Positions 46,015 through 54,544 of a DNA stretch of 64,000 nt are shown here, in pieces. Source of the stretch: Streptosporangium sp. NBC_01756. GTDB taxonomy: Bacteria > Actinomycetota > Actinomycetes > Streptosporangiales > Streptosporangiaceae. The notes under the pieces are model-generated. The model was given only the letters and a program-made list of their open reading frames with translations, made no database searches and was not told where the DNA came from. The position numbers and the translations under genes are program-made. Positions within the stretch are counted from its first letter, which is position 1. The number at the start of each line of letters is the position of its first letter. The DNA is taken from assembly GCF_035917975.1 (NCBI RefSeq), contig NZ_CP109130.1, positions 3,100,001 through 3,164,000 on the forward strand, in the 5' to 3' direction.

Positions 46015-47049
46015 TTACCCCACAGACCGTTGTGCGCCGCGGATGTTCTTGACGAACCACTTGCCGCCCTGTTCGACCACGGTGAGCAGGTAGGCCTGCT
46101 CCAGTTTCCCGCTGGCGTCCCCGGGGTCGGCGGGTGTGGGACCGGCCGACGGGGTCGCGCCCGAGGGCACTCCCCACACGACCGTGGCCGTGACCTCGCG
46201 GGTGGCGCCGCCGACGAGGGGGACGGAGAGGCTCTTGAGCTGTATGAAGGTGAACGCGCCACCGAACCCCTCCAGGGTGACCCCGGCGGCGGCGTACTGC
46301 TGCAGGGACGCGGTGTCACTCAAGGCGTACGCCTTGAAGAAGTTGGCCAGCGGGGTGCGGAGCTCGGCCTCGGCGGCCTCGTCGCTCTCGCCCGCGGGCG
46401 CCGGGGGCAGGTTCGCCGGTGTGGGCGCCGGCAGGATGCCCGGTCGGCCGGAGACCACGAGCCTGTCTGTCTGGCCGTCGTGGAACACCGGAACGGACAG
46501 CAGCTGGCGGCGGTCTCCCGACTGGAACGCGAGGGTCACCACGGCGTTGTCCCTGTCGATGATCTCGGTGCCGTACGGCTGGACCGCACCGGCGGCCATC
46601 CGGCCGAGGCCGTCCCAGCCGAACTGCGGTTCGGCGCCTTCCGGCAGGTAGGGCGCGAGCCTGGCCGCTCTTTCCTGGGAGCGGATGGACTCGAAATTCA
46701 GATAGACGGCGGCGAACTGGCTGGCGAAAGAGGTCGCCCGGCTGACCGGGAATTCGGTGTCACTGGAAACGGCAGGCGTTCCACCTGCGGTGTTCTGCCG
46801 GGTGAAACGCTCAAAAGGCGCACGGACCCCGTTCACTACGATGACTACTATTAGTGCCCAAAGCACAGCACGTCCGGTCCATACCAGCCAGCGTCCGCCC
46901 CCGCCGGACCATCGGCCCCGGGATGTCGCGTTCCGCCCGCGCGCCGGAGGGCCGTCGGAGCCGGAGTCATAGGACATGTCCGGGTATACCGACAGCTCAG
47001 GGTCGCCAGCGATCCGAGGATCACGCTGGGCCGTTGCCCTTCGAGCCAT
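46015..47049 (-). CDS. VirB8/TcpC-like conjugation-type protein, first gene of operon
   Basis: 344 residues from the ATG at 47049, four bases behind GGAGG; ATGs at 47052 and 47070 are possible. Cytoplasmic N-terminus (1-53), TM about 54-76 (WTGRAVLWALIVVIVVNG), then two repeated NTF2-like extracytoplasmic regions (SFASQFAAVYLNFESIRSQE...; LANFFKAYALSDTASLQQYA..., ending QGGKWFVKNIRGAQR). This double-domain layout is that of TcpC/ConB, which binds the wall-side face of the channel. No relaxase or coupling-protein gene is seen upstream. Confidence 0.85.
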   Translation of the reverse strand: MARRATAQRDPRIAGDPELSVYPDMSYDSGSDGPPARGRNATSRGRWSGGGGRWLVWTGRAVLWALIVVIVVNGVRAPFERFTRQNTAGGTPAVSSDTEFPVSRATSFASQFAAVYLNFESIRSQERAARLAPYLPEGAEPQFGWDGLGRMAAGAVQPYGTEIIDRDNAVVTLAFQSGDRRQLLSVPVFHDGQTDRLVVSGRPGILPAPTPANLPPAPAGESDEAAEAELRTPLANFFKAYALSDTASLQQYAAAGVTLEGFGGAFTFIQLKSLSVPLVGGATREVTATVVWGVPSGATPSAGPTPADPGDASGKLEQAYLLTVVEQGGKWFVKNIRGAQRSVG

Positions 47050-47429
47050 CATGCCTCCGCTTGCACCCATCCCCCGGTCGGCGCGGTGTCGTATTACTTC
47101 CGCCCCCGTTAACCATGGTCAAGCACTTACTCTAACCGCCCCGGCGATTGTTCCAGGAAAGCCACGCCTATGCTGCAGGCAACCTCCTGACTGAGCAAAC
47201 CTGGTCTGGAACGCCCAGCGAACCGGTTACCTGGGCACATCACCAAGAAAGGACGTTATGCCTGGTCGGCGGGGAACCTGATTACCCAAACGCCACGCAT
47301 TGCTGTCCAAACGGCACCGACACTGTCGCGACCTGCGCATTTACCAGTAATGCGTCACTCAGCGTCACCATAAGGGAGAACGGGCCCGGTCGTAGGACCG
47401 ACTCCCGTGCCTCGCCTGCCATTCGCCGC
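47050..47429. other. 380-base gap upstream of the T4SS-like operon
   Basis: Lower in GC than its neighbours. It must hold the promoter of the minus-strand secretion operon near 47060-47140 (GGGCGGAAGTAATACGACACC on the minus strand, AT-poor) and the 3' end of the AAA gene's transcript. A plus-strand 147-codon frame starting at 47148 has no recognisable product. I see no clear operator. Confidence 0.4.
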
Positions 47430-48848
47430 TCACAGCGGCCAGGCGGTCAGCAGATCGCCGGGACCGTAGGCGGCATCGAGCCCCGGGCAGTCGACTCCGC
47501 TGCGCGAGACCGCCACGACCGGAACAGGATCGTCGGTGAGGGCGGCCCGATGCCGATGGAGAGCGGCCAGGTCGTGCCGGTCGAAGGGTGACTGCTCCAG
47601 CCACTTGACGGAGCCGACGAAGAGCAGTTCCTTGGCGACGGGGGCGCGGTCCGCCCCCACGATGTCGATTTCGACGTCGTTGGTGCGGGTCCAGTAACCG
47701 CCCACCGCGGGGGCCGCGGGGAGCCGGTCATCAGGCAGTATCCGCGCGAGCGCCTCGCGGATGAGCGGCTCGATCGCCCGGCCGCGCCAACTGGTCCAGC
47801 TCTCCCGGATCCGCGCCAAGGTCAGATCGCCCCGCCCCCGCTCGATCTCCTCCATGGACGGGCCGAGCAGGTGCAGCCAGAACCGCAGGTAGGGATCCGT
47901 CACCCGGTAGCGGCGATCCTTCGACGGGCGCAGCGATACGGGCAGCTCCGCCGCGACGATCCGCTTCTCCGTAAGCAGCTCCAGCGCTCGCTGCAGCGGC
48001 GTGGCCCCGATTCCGCCGGCCGCCCGGGCGATATTGGTGAAGGTCCGCTCGCCGCTACCGATAGCCGCCAGCACCGTACGCGCCTGAGCCTGCGGGGGGA
48101 ATTCGGCAGCCAGCGAGCGCTCGGCCGACACCAGCAGGGCCGAGACCGGGTCGCTCAGCGCCTCGCCGAGGAAGTCCCACAGTCCTGCACCTCGCGGCCA
48201 CTCCGCGCAGATCAGCGGCAGCCCACCGGTGACCAGCGCGGCATCGAAGGCTTCCGCCGGATCCAGCCCGAGCATCCGCCCGACCTCAGCGGGATTCAGC
48301 GGCCCGAGCACCATCTCCCGGCCGCGCTGGTGGAAGGGTCGTCCGTAGCTGTTCAGCGCCTCCATCATCGACAGATCGGAGCCGATGAGGACCAGCAGCA
48401 CTGGCTTGGTCTCCAGCACCCGATCCCAGGCCCGTTGCAGCATCCCCTCAAAGCCGCCATCGGCGTCCATCAGGTATGGCACCTCGTCGATGACCAGAAC
48501 GCTCACCTGGTCGGCGGGCAGCGCCGCAGCCAGCACATCGAACGCGGCATCCCAGCTCTCCGGCCGTGCGGTGGCCACCAGCCGTGCCAGCGGCAGCGTC
48601 GATGCCTGGGCGTCCCTGGCCAGCCGTGCCAGATCATCCCTAGGGGACGCACCGGTCGCCGCATAGAACAAGAACGGGGCTCCGGAGCGCTCCGCAAACC
48701 GCTCGACCAGTCGCGACTTGCCCACCCGGCGCCGCCCACGCAACATCACACACCGACCGGGCCGCTCTCCGCCAACCCCTACCGCCACCTTCTGCAGCTC
48801 TCGCGCCAGCGTCGCCAGCTCCTGCCGGCGACCTACAAATTCCGCCAC
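47430..48848 (-). CDS. AAA ATPase of the ATPase_2 / DUF234 group
   Basis: 472 residues from the GTG at 48848 (GGAGG nine bases upstream); an ATG at 48875 lies next to the operator. FVGRRQELATLA opens the ATPase. Walker A is LRGRRRVGKSRLV, Walker B VLVIDEVPYL, then IGSDLSMME, and arginine-finger region. A winged helix (TPLQRALELLTEKRIVAAE) and a DUF234-like C-terminus (YWTRTNDVEIDIVGADRA, with a D/E-x-D pattern of a nuclease-like fold) follow. The family is common in archaea and patchy in bacteria. Role unknown; linked to mobile or defence-like DNA. Confidence 0.85.
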   Translation of the reverse strand: MAEFVGRRQELATLARELQKVAVGVGGERPGRCVMLRGRRRVGKSRLVERFAERSGAPFLFYAATGASPRDDLARLARDAQASTLPLARLVATARPESWDAAFDVLAAALPADQVSVLVIDEVPYLMDADGGFEGMLQRAWDRVLETKPVLLVLIGSDLSMMEALNSYGRPFHQRGREMVLGPLNPAEVGRMLGLDPAEAFDAALVTGGLPLICAEWPRGAGLWDFLGEALSDPVSALLVSAERSLAAEFPPQAQARTVLAAIGSGERTFTNIARAAGGIGATPLQRALELLTEKRIVAAELPVSLRPSKDRRYRVTDPYLRFWLHLLGPSMEEIERGRGDLTLARIRESWTSWRGRAIEPLIREALARILPDDRLPAAPAVGGYWTRTNDVEIDIVGADRAPVAKELLFVGSVKWLEQSPFDRHDLAALHRHRAALTDDPVPVVAVSRSGVDCPGLDAAYGPGDLLTAWPL

Positions 48849-48879
48849 GTCCGCCGACCTCCGACCTCCGCGCATGACA

Positions 48880-48910
48880 CTAACGTTTATGTTAGTAACA
48901 CTAACGTTAG
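48880..48910. promoter_or_regulatory. Clustered inverted repeats at the AAA gene promoter
   Basis: CTAAC-GTTTAT-GTTAG (48880-48895) is followed by the perfect 10-base palindrome CTAACGTTAG (48901-48910); ACACTAACGTT occurs twice. The cluster lies 32 bases before the GTG start, in the position of the core promoter, so binding would switch the gene off. The regulator is unknown. Confidence 0.6.
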
Positions 48911-49144
48911 CAGCACACCCGCCCCGCGTCTCGTCAGTTGTCGCTCAAAGTCACCAGTAGCGCACTCACAGAGCACACGTGGTGGGCAGCACCCACCGTC
49001 GGAAGTCCACGTCGACCGTCGAAGTGCCACGGGCAGCCCATCCCAGCACCGTCCCAGCACGGGAGCCGCGACGGAGTACGCGAAGATCCAGAGTGCCGAG
49101 CCTACGCATCAACGATGAGGCCGCACAGCATCTGAACACTGTAA

Positions 49145-49158
49145 TAGTTCCTGTACTA
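49145..49158. promoter_or_regulatory. Possible vapBC operator / -10 region
   Basis: TAGT-TCCTGT-ACTA is an imperfect inverted repeat 10 bases before the vapB ATG, overlapping a TACTAAT -10-like box. VapBC complexes usually bind such sites; no longer repeat is seen. Confidence 0.4.
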
Positions 49159-49168
49159 ATCTGGCATC

Positions 49169-49444
49169 ATGAAGTCACCCCGCCCAGGCGGCACGGAGAA
49201 TATCTCCGTCTCGATGCCTTCGGAACTCCTCGGTGCTCTGCGTACGCGCACCGGCAAACGCGGCATGTCCGCCTATGTGACCGCAGCGGTCCGGCATCAG
49301 CTGGCGATGGACGGTCTCGCCGAGATCGTGGCCGCCTACGAAGCCGAGCACGAACCGTTGAGCGAGGCCGAGGTCCAGGCCGCGCAGCACGAACTGTTCG
49401 GTGACGCACCGGCACCGTGCGCGTCCGGCGACAGCGCTGCATGA
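49169..49444 (+). CDS. vapB: VapB-type antitoxin (ribbon-helix-helix)
   Basis: 91 residues. The N-terminal ENISVSMPSELLGALRTRTG plus MSAYVTAAVRHQL is a ribbon-helix-helix DNA-binding fold. The acidic C-terminus (AYEAEHEPLSEAEVQAAQHE) should wrap the toxin. The stop overlaps the toxin ATG as ATGA. A nearly leaderless promoter is suggested by the TACTAAT box close to the start. Confidence 0.8.
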   Translation: MKSPRPGGTENISVSMPSELLGALRTRTGKRGMSAYVTAAVRHQLAMDGLAEIVAAYEAEHEPLSEAEVQAAQHELFGDAPAPCASGDSAA

Positions 49445-49848
49445 AGGCGCCCGCTGCCAGGTCCCTGATTCTGGACTCCCAGGCACTGTCGCTACTCCTG
49501 CGCGACGACCGCCAGATGATCACTCGGATCGAGGCCGCTCGGCGCGTAGGCGTGCCCGTCCTGGTGTCGGCCCTGACGGTGGTGGAGGCCGCCTACGGGA
49601 AGACGGATACCGCCCGGCTGCGCTGGGTGCTCTCCCGCCTTCAGGTCCAAAACGTCACCCCGGCGGACAGCCTCACTGCGGTGCGTCTGCTGAGCGACGC
49701 CGACGGGCTGCACGGCCACAAGTACGCCATCGATGCTCTCGTCGCCGCGATGGCGCTCCGCTCCCCGGCGCCCGTGCTGGTGCTGACCTCGGACCGCGAC
49801 GACTGGTCGAAACTGTGCGGCGACCGTGTACAGATCAAGGACGTCTGA
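49441..49848 (+). CDS. vapC: VapC-type PIN-domain toxin ribonuclease
   Basis: 135 residues from the ATG at 49441. The PIN acidic set is complete: D12 (ILDSQALS), E49 (TVVEAAYG), D98 (YAIDALVAA), D118 (TSDRDD). VapC proteins cut tRNA or rRNA when freed from VapB. Directly coupled to vapB. Followed by a 230-base gap to ychF that holds the ychF terminator. Confidence 0.82.
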   Translation: MKAPAARSLILDSQALSLLLRDDRQMITRIEAARRVGVPVLVSALTVVEAAYGKTDTARLRWVLSRLQVQNVTPADSLTAVRLLSDADGLHGHKYAIDALVAAMALRSPAPVLVLTSDRDDWSKLCGDRVQIKDV

Positions 49849-50000
49849 GCTTGATGCAGGAGATCGACTGACGCCGAGCAGGTACGGAATCGACGCCTCG
49901 AGCGGTCCCTAAATCGCGAAGAAGACCCGCAGGGATTCTCGCTCGCAACTCCTCGCCACCTGGCACCGAACGGTGCCCATCCCAGCACGGGAAAACGCAA

Positions 50001-50028
50001 AGGGCCCGACCCCGAAGAGTCGGACCCT
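50001..50028 (-). terminator. Rho-independent-like terminator of ychF
   Basis: AGGGCCCGAC and GTCGGACCCT pair with one mismatch around CCCGAAGA. Read on the minus strand the stem is followed by TTTGCGTTTTCCC, a T-rich tail, so it serves ychF, whose stop is 50 bases upstream. Confidence 0.75.
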
Positions 50029-50077
50029 CCCTGACCTGCACATTTGCGAGATCAACGACGTGATGGCACGTCACCCG

Positions 50078-51166
50078 CTAAACGTTGAAGCGGAACTCCA
50101 CGACGTCGCCGTCGCGCATCACGTAGTCCTTGCCCTCGATGCGGGCCTTGCCCGCCTGGCGGGCGGCGGCGATGGAACCGACCTCGACCAGCTCGTCGAA
50201 GGAGACGATCTCGGCCTTGATGAAGCCCCGCTGGAAGTCGGTGTGGATGACCCCGGCCGCCTCGGGAGCGGTGGCGCCCTTGCGGATCGTCCAGGCCCGG
50301 GTCTCCTTGGGGCCGGCGGTCAGGTAGGTCTGCAGACCGAGGGTCTCGAACCCGACATGGGCGAGCTGGGCGAGACCGGACTGCTCCTGGCCGACGGACT
50401 GCAGGAGCTCCAGCGCCTCGTCGTCGGGGAGCTCGACGAGCTCGGACTCGATCTTGGCGTCGAGGAAGACGGCCTCGGCCGGCGCGACGATCGCCGCCAG
50501 CCGGGCCCGCAGGTCCTCGTCCGTCAGCTCGTCGGCGTCGAGGTTGAACGCGTAGAGGAACGGCTTGGTGGTCAGCAGGTGCAGCTCACGCAGGGCGGCC
50601 ACGTCGATCCCGGCCCCCTTCGCCCCGGCGTACAGGGTGGTGCCGCCGTCGAGGAGCTTGACCGCCGCCTCCGCCGCCTCCAGCGTGGTCTTGCGGTCCT
50701 TGTTCGTCCTGGACTCCTTCTGGAGGCGCGGAATCGCCTTCTCCAGGGTCTGCAGGTCGGCGAGGATCAGCTCGGTATTGATCGTTTCGATGTCGCGCTC
50801 AGGGGCGACGTCACCGTCCACGTGGGTCACGTCCGGGTCGGTGAAAACCCGGATGACCTGGCAGATGGCATCGGTCTCACGGATGTTGGCCAGGAACTGG
50901 TTGCCCCGTCCCTGCCCCTCCGAGGCACCGCGGACCAGCCCGGCGATGTCGACGAACTCGACCTTCGCGGGCAGGATCTTCGCGGAATCGAAGATCTCGG
51001 CCAGCTTCTCCAGACGGGGGTCGGGAACGCCGACGATGCCCACGTTGGGCTCGATGGTGGCGAACGGGTAGTTCGCCGCCAGGGCGTTGGCGGTCTTCGT
51101 CAGCGCGTTGAAAAGCGTTGACTTGCCGACGTTGGGCAATCCGACGATGCCGATGCTCAGGCTCAC
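50078..51166 (-). CDS. ychF: Obg-family GTPase/ATPase YchF (OLA1)
   Basis: 362 residues, the family's exact size. G1 GLPNVGKST, G3 DIAGLVRGASEGQGRGN, and NLDADE in the place of NKxD, which explains the ATP preference known for YchF. Coiled-coil insertion about 125-200 and C-terminal TGS domain (TDFQRGFIKAEIVSFDEL). It associates with the ribosome and affects stress and redox responses. It stands alone, with its own terminator. Confidence 0.95.
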   Translation of the reverse strand: MSLSIGIVGLPNVGKSTLFNALTKTANALAANYPFATIEPNVGIVGVPDPRLEKLAEIFDSAKILPAKVEFVDIAGLVRGASEGQGRGNQFLANIRETDAICQVIRVFTDPDVTHVDGDVAPERDIETINTELILADLQTLEKAIPRLQKESRTNKDRKTTLEAAEAAVKLLDGGTTLYAGAKGAGIDVAALRELHLLTTKPFLYAFNLDADELTDEDLRARLAAIVAPAEAVFLDAKIESELVELPDDEALELLQSVGQEQSGLAQLAHVGFETLGLQTYLTAGPKETRAWTIRKGATAPEAAGVIHTDFQRGFIKAEIVSFDELVEVGSIAAARQAGKARIEGKDYVMRDGDVVEFRFNV

Positions 51167-51454
51167 GTCAGCCGAGTTTACGGGGAATCACACGGTGCTA
51201 TCCGCCGCGGGCGGGTCACAGGCCGGTAGAAATCACGCTCTGCCCGCCCGCGGACGGCGATCCGGCCGTCCGGGCAGCGGGTCCGGGGGCGGCCGTCCAT
51301 GGGGAACCGGACGCCCGGCGCCGCCCTGCCCTAACGGTGCGTTTCCTCGGAAAACTCTGGGTGACGGGATATGTCATCGCAAGCCGTACGACGGCGGCCG
51401 GACCGCCAGGCGTGTCGGGAGGCCGGGAACGGCCGGGCCTGCGATCATTCCGTG

Positions 51455-52768
51455 GTGGACGTCATGGCACTCGTTTTCCAGCTCGCCGTGGGACTCGCCG
51501 CGGGACTCGCGATCGGATTCCTGCTGGGCCGGGCGCGTGCCGCCTCGGGGGCGACGGGCATGGAGGTGCGCCTGGCCGAGGCCGAGGCTCGGGCGAAGGT
51601 CGCCGAGGAGAAGGTCGCCTATGTCGAAGGACAGCTCGCCGAGCGGTTCCAGACCCTGTCGGCCCGCGCGCTCGACGTCAACAACCTGCGGTTCCTGGAG
51701 CTGGCCGAGACCCGGCTGGCCGCCGGCCGTACCGAGGCCGCCGGGGAGCTGGAGCAGCGCAAACAGGCCGTCGAGCACATGATCGAGCCGTTGAAGGACA
51801 CCCTGGCCCGCGTCGAGACGCAGCTGCGCGACACCCAGACGGGCCAGCGGGCCGCCCACGCCGAGCTGGCCAAGCACATCGACGTCGTCCGCGAGAGCAA
51901 CGACCAGCTCCGCGTCCAGACGACCGCGCTGGTGCGCGCCCTGCAGCGCCCGGAGGCCAGGGGCCGGTGGGGGGAGCTCCAGCTCCGCAGGGTCGCCGAG
52001 ATCGCCGGCATGCAGCGCTACTGCGACTTCGACGAGCAGGCGAGCGCCACCACCGCCGACGGCGTGCTCCGGCCCGACATGGTCGTACGGCTGGCCGGCG
52101 GCAAGAACGTGGTGGTCGACTCCAAGGTCTCCCTGGCCGCCTACCTGGAAGCCGCCGAGTCCGACGATCCGGACCACCAGTCGGCCCGGCTCGACTCCCA
52201 CGCCCGGCACGTGCGCGAGCACGTGGACCGGCTCGCCGCCAAGGCCTACTGGCAGGCGTTCAGTCCGGCACCGGAGTTCGTGGTGCTGTTCATTCCGGGC
52301 GAGGCGTTCCTGGCCCCGGCGCTGGAACGCGATCCCGCCCTGCTGGAGTACGCCATGCGGCGGCGGGTCCACATCGCCACGCCCACCACGCTGATCACCA
52401 TGCTCCGCACCGCCCAGTACGCCTGGCAGCAGGCCGCGCTCAGCGAGAACGCCCGGGCGGTCTTCGAGCTGGGCAAGGAACTCTACGAGCGGCTGGGCAC
52501 CATGGGACGGAACATGGAGTCGATGGGCCGGTCGCTGAGCAGGGCGGTGGAGTCCTACAACCGGACGGTCGGCTCCCTGGAGACCCGGGTGCTGGTGAGC
52601 GCGCGCAAGCTGAACGACCTGGGGCTGGTCGAGACCGAGCTGGACGGGCCCGCGACGGTCGAGGACCTGCCGCGCGCACTGACCTCGCCGGAACTGCTGG
52701 AAGAGGAGAGGTCAAGCTCCCCTCTGATATCCCGGCTCAACGGTAAATTGACCAACGACCTGCCCTAG
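51455..52768 (+). CDS. rmuC: DNA recombination protein RmuC
   Basis: 437 residues from GTG 51455 (MDVMALVFQLAV); an ATG at 51464 and GTG at 51452 are alternatives, and no ribosome binding site decides between them. N-terminal TM about 5-22, a long coiled coil (about 30-150), then the RmuC nuclease-like core: LRVQTTALVRALQRPEARGRWGE, LRPDMVVRLAGGKNVVVDSK, VLFIPGEAFLAPAL. It limits DNA inversion in E. coli. The 288-base gap before it holds its promoter; nothing else is seen there. Confidence 0.9.
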   Translation: MDVMALVFQLAVGLAAGLAIGFLLGRARAASGATGMEVRLAEAEARAKVAEEKVAYVEGQLAERFQTLSARALDVNNLRFLELAETRLAAGRTEAAGELEQRKQAVEHMIEPLKDTLARVETQLRDTQTGQRAAHAELAKHIDVVRESNDQLRVQTTALVRALQRPEARGRWGELQLRRVAEIAGMQRYCDFDEQASATTADGVLRPDMVVRLAGGKNVVVDSKVSLAAYLEAAESDDPDHQSARLDSHARHVREHVDRLAAKAYWQAFSPAPEFVVLFIPGEAFLAPALERDPALLEYAMRRRVHIATPTTLITMLRTAQYAWQQAALSENARAVFELGKELYERLGTMGRNMESMGRSLSRAVESYNRTVGSLETRVLVSARKLNDLGLVETELDGPATVEDLPRALTSPELLEEERSSSPLISRLNGKLTNDLP

Positions 52769-52856
52769 AGGCTGTTCTCTTGGGGCGCCGACAGCCGGAC
52801 ACTGGAGGCGGAGCGGAGCGGGTTGGCGATGAGGGCCGAGGCCGAGGGGGGCGTCT

Positions 52857-53423
52857 GTGGACGAGCGAGGCGACGGGCAGCCGCTTGGCGGAGGTGGGCG
52901 CGTGAGTGAGCGCAAGCGCGGAGGCGGCATCCGGCTGACCGCCCGGGGGGCGATGACGTCGGTGCTGGCATTGTCCCTGGCGGGCGGTGTCCTGCAGGCG
53001 TTACTCGGTCCGCCCGCGCTGGCCGGGGTGGCGTTCGTGGCCGGCTGCGTGGTCGCGGTGTCGCTGGTGAACCGGCGGGACCTGCTCTCGCTGGTGGTGT
53101 CCCCACCGCTGATCTTCCTACTGGCCACGCTGGTCGTCGAGGCGGTCCGGGCCCTGGGCTCGACCTCGCCGATCCAGGCGTTCAGCCTGGGCATGCTCAC
53201 CACGCTGTCGGCCGGTGCCCCGTGGCTGTTCGGCGGCACGCTCGTGGTCCTGCTCGTCGCGTGGCGCCGCGGTCTCGCCCAGTGCGTACGTGATCTGCGC
53301 GAGGAGCTACGGGCGGCCGGCCCGGACATCCCCCGCCCGAGGAGCGGCGGCACCGACTACGCCCCCGAGCCCGAAGGCTATTTCGAGCCCAAGGTGTACG
53401 GCACGCCCCGCGAAGGGCAGTGA
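52857..53423 (+). CDS. DUF6542-type membrane protein
   Basis: 188 residues, GTG start. Basic N-terminus, four hydrophobic helices between about 33 and 140 (TSVLALSLAGGVLQALLG; GVAFVAGCVVAVSLV; LLSLVVSPPLIFLLATLVVEAV; APWLFGGTLVVLLVAWR), then a polar Pro-rich tail. It matches by size and place the actinobacterial DUF6542 proteins located near ispH and xseA. Function unknown; may serve envelope or isoprenoid-related work by context. It ends at a large palindrome shared with ispH. Confidence 0.75.
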   Translation: MDERGDGQPLGGGGRVSERKRGGGIRLTARGAMTSVLALSLAGGVLQALLGPPALAGVAFVAGCVVAVSLVNRRDLLSLVVSPPLIFLLATLVVEAVRALGSTSPIQAFSLGMLTTLSAGAPWLFGGTLVVLLVAWRRGLAQCVRDLREELRAAGPDIPRPRSGGTDYAPEPEGYFEPKVYGTPREGQ

Positions 53424-53455
53424 GGCCGTACGACGCCGGCCGGCGCCGTACGGCC
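53424..53455. terminator. 32-base near-perfect palindrome between convergent DUF6542 and ispH genes
   Basis: GGCCGTACGACGCCGG and CCGGCGCCGTACGGCC pair with one mismatch and no loop, starting right at the DUF6542 stop codon. Bidirectional terminator by position. Confidence 0.75.
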
Positions 53456-53467
53456 CGGGAACGGAGG

Positions 53468-54436
53468 TCAGACGGTGGCGCGCAGGTCCTTGCGGAGCTC
53501 GTGCGGGAGGGCGAAGCGGACGCTCTCCTCGACGGACTCGACCTCCTCGACGTCGTCGAACCCATGCGCGGCGAGCCGGGCCAGGACGTCGGCGACGAGC
53601 TCTTCGGGGACCGAGGCACCGCTCGTCACGCCGACCGTGGTGACACCGTCGAGCCACGCGTCCTTGATCAGCGAGGCGTCGTCGACCAGGTAGGACGCGT
53701 CGGCCCCGTGGTCGAGGGCGACCTCGACCAGCCGCTTGGAGTTGGATGAGTTCTCCGAGCCGACGACGATGACGAGCTGGGCCTGGGCGGCGATCTCCTT
53801 CACCGCGACCTGGCGGTTCTGGGTGGCGTAGCAGATGTCGTCGCTCGGCGGATCGATGAGGTGCGGGAAGCGCTCCTTGAGCCGGGTGACCGTCTCGACC
53901 GTCTCGTCCACCGACAGCGTGGTCTGCGACAGCCACACCAGCCGGCTGGGGTCCTTCACCTGGACGGAGCCGACCGAATCGAGGCCGTCGACGAGCTGGA
54001 TGTGGTCGGGAGCCTCACCCGCGGTGCCCTCGACCTCCTCGTGGCCCTCATGGCCGATGAGCAGGATGTCGTAGTCCTGGGACGCGAAGCGCCTGGCCTC
54101 GTTGTGCACCTTCGTCACCAGCGGGCAGGTGGCGTCGATCGTCCTGAGGCTGCGCTGGGCGGCTTCCTGATGGACCGCCGGGGAGACTCCGTGGGCGGAG
54201 AAGACCACGATGGCGCCCTCGGGCACCTGCTCGGTCTCCTCGACGAAGATCGCTCCGCGCGCCTCCAGCGTCTTGACCACATGGGTGTTGTGGACGATCT
54301 GCTTGCGGACGTAGATCGGCGCGCCGTACTGCTCAAGGGCCTTCTCGACGGCCTGGACCGCTCGATCGACCCCCGCGCAGTAGCCACGGGGCTTAGCCAC
54401 AAGTACGCGTCGGGTCGCGGGGGTCGTTGAAGTCAT
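53468..54436 (-). CDS. ispH: 4-hydroxy-3-methylbut-2-enyl diphosphate reductase
   Basis: 322 residues. Last step of the MEP pathway, making IPP and DMAPP. The three iron-sulfur cysteines are C20 (PRGYCAGV), C104 (DATCPLV) and C202 (DDICYATQ). The catalytic glutamate region and HGHEE-like IGHEGHEEV are present, as are the substrate residues SSNSKRL. TAGCAT ends six bases before the ATG, so the message is probably leaderless. Divergent from the lipid-droplet-associated gene. Confidence 0.95.
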   Translation of the reverse strand: MTSTTPATRRVLVAKPRGYCAGVDRAVQAVEKALEQYGAPIYVRKQIVHNTHVVKTLEARGAIFVEETEQVPEGAIVVFSAHGVSPAVHQEAAQRSLRTIDATCPLVTKVHNEARRFASQDYDILLIGHEGHEEVEGTAGEAPDHIQLVDGLDSVGSVQVKDPSRLVWLSQTTLSVDETVETVTRLKERFPHLIDPPSDDICYATQNRQVAVKEIAAQAQLVIVVGSENSSNSKRLVEVALDHGADASYLVDDASLIKDAWLDGVTTVGVTSGASVPEELVADVLARLAAHGFDDVEEVESVEESVRFALPHELRKDLRATV

Positions 54437-54442
54437 GTTCTT

Positions 54443-54448
54443 ATGCTA
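54443..54448 (-). promoter_or_regulatory. -10 box of a leaderless ispH transcript
   Basis: On the minus strand TAGCAT is followed by AAGAAC and then ATG. The spacing places the transcription start at or next to the start codon, and no ribosome binding site is present. Confidence 0.5.
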
Positions 54449-54544
54449 CGTGGAGTGTCCGCTGGGCCGCCCACGCGTCCTATGACCTCATACGGCACAG
54501 TCTTACCGGACCAGGTGCCCAATACAGACTCCCAGGGAGACGAC

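Larger units (their letters stand above)
48849..49168. other. 320-base gap between AAA gene and vapB
   Basis: It contains the palindromic cluster at 48880-48910 near the AAA gene and the vapB promoter near 49145-49160. The middle (48911-49140) holds GC-rich sequence with short CCCATCCCAGCAC copies, one of which recurs at 49976. No gene seen. Confidence 0.5.

Noticed and set aside
32329..47049. Complete integrative conjugative element
   Set aside because: No integrase, excisionase, relaxase, coupling protein or flanking attachment repeats were seen; only the envelope-spanning part is present.
47148..47591. 147-codon plus-strand frame upstream of the secretion operon
   Set aside because: No domain, no ribosome binding site, and its 3' third overlaps the AAA gene in antisense.
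47343..48976. Direct repeats flanking the AAA gene (ACCAGTAATGCGTCACTCA and ACCAGTAGCGCACTCACA)
   Set aside because: Only about 13 of 18 bases agree with a gap; too weak to call an insertion boundary.
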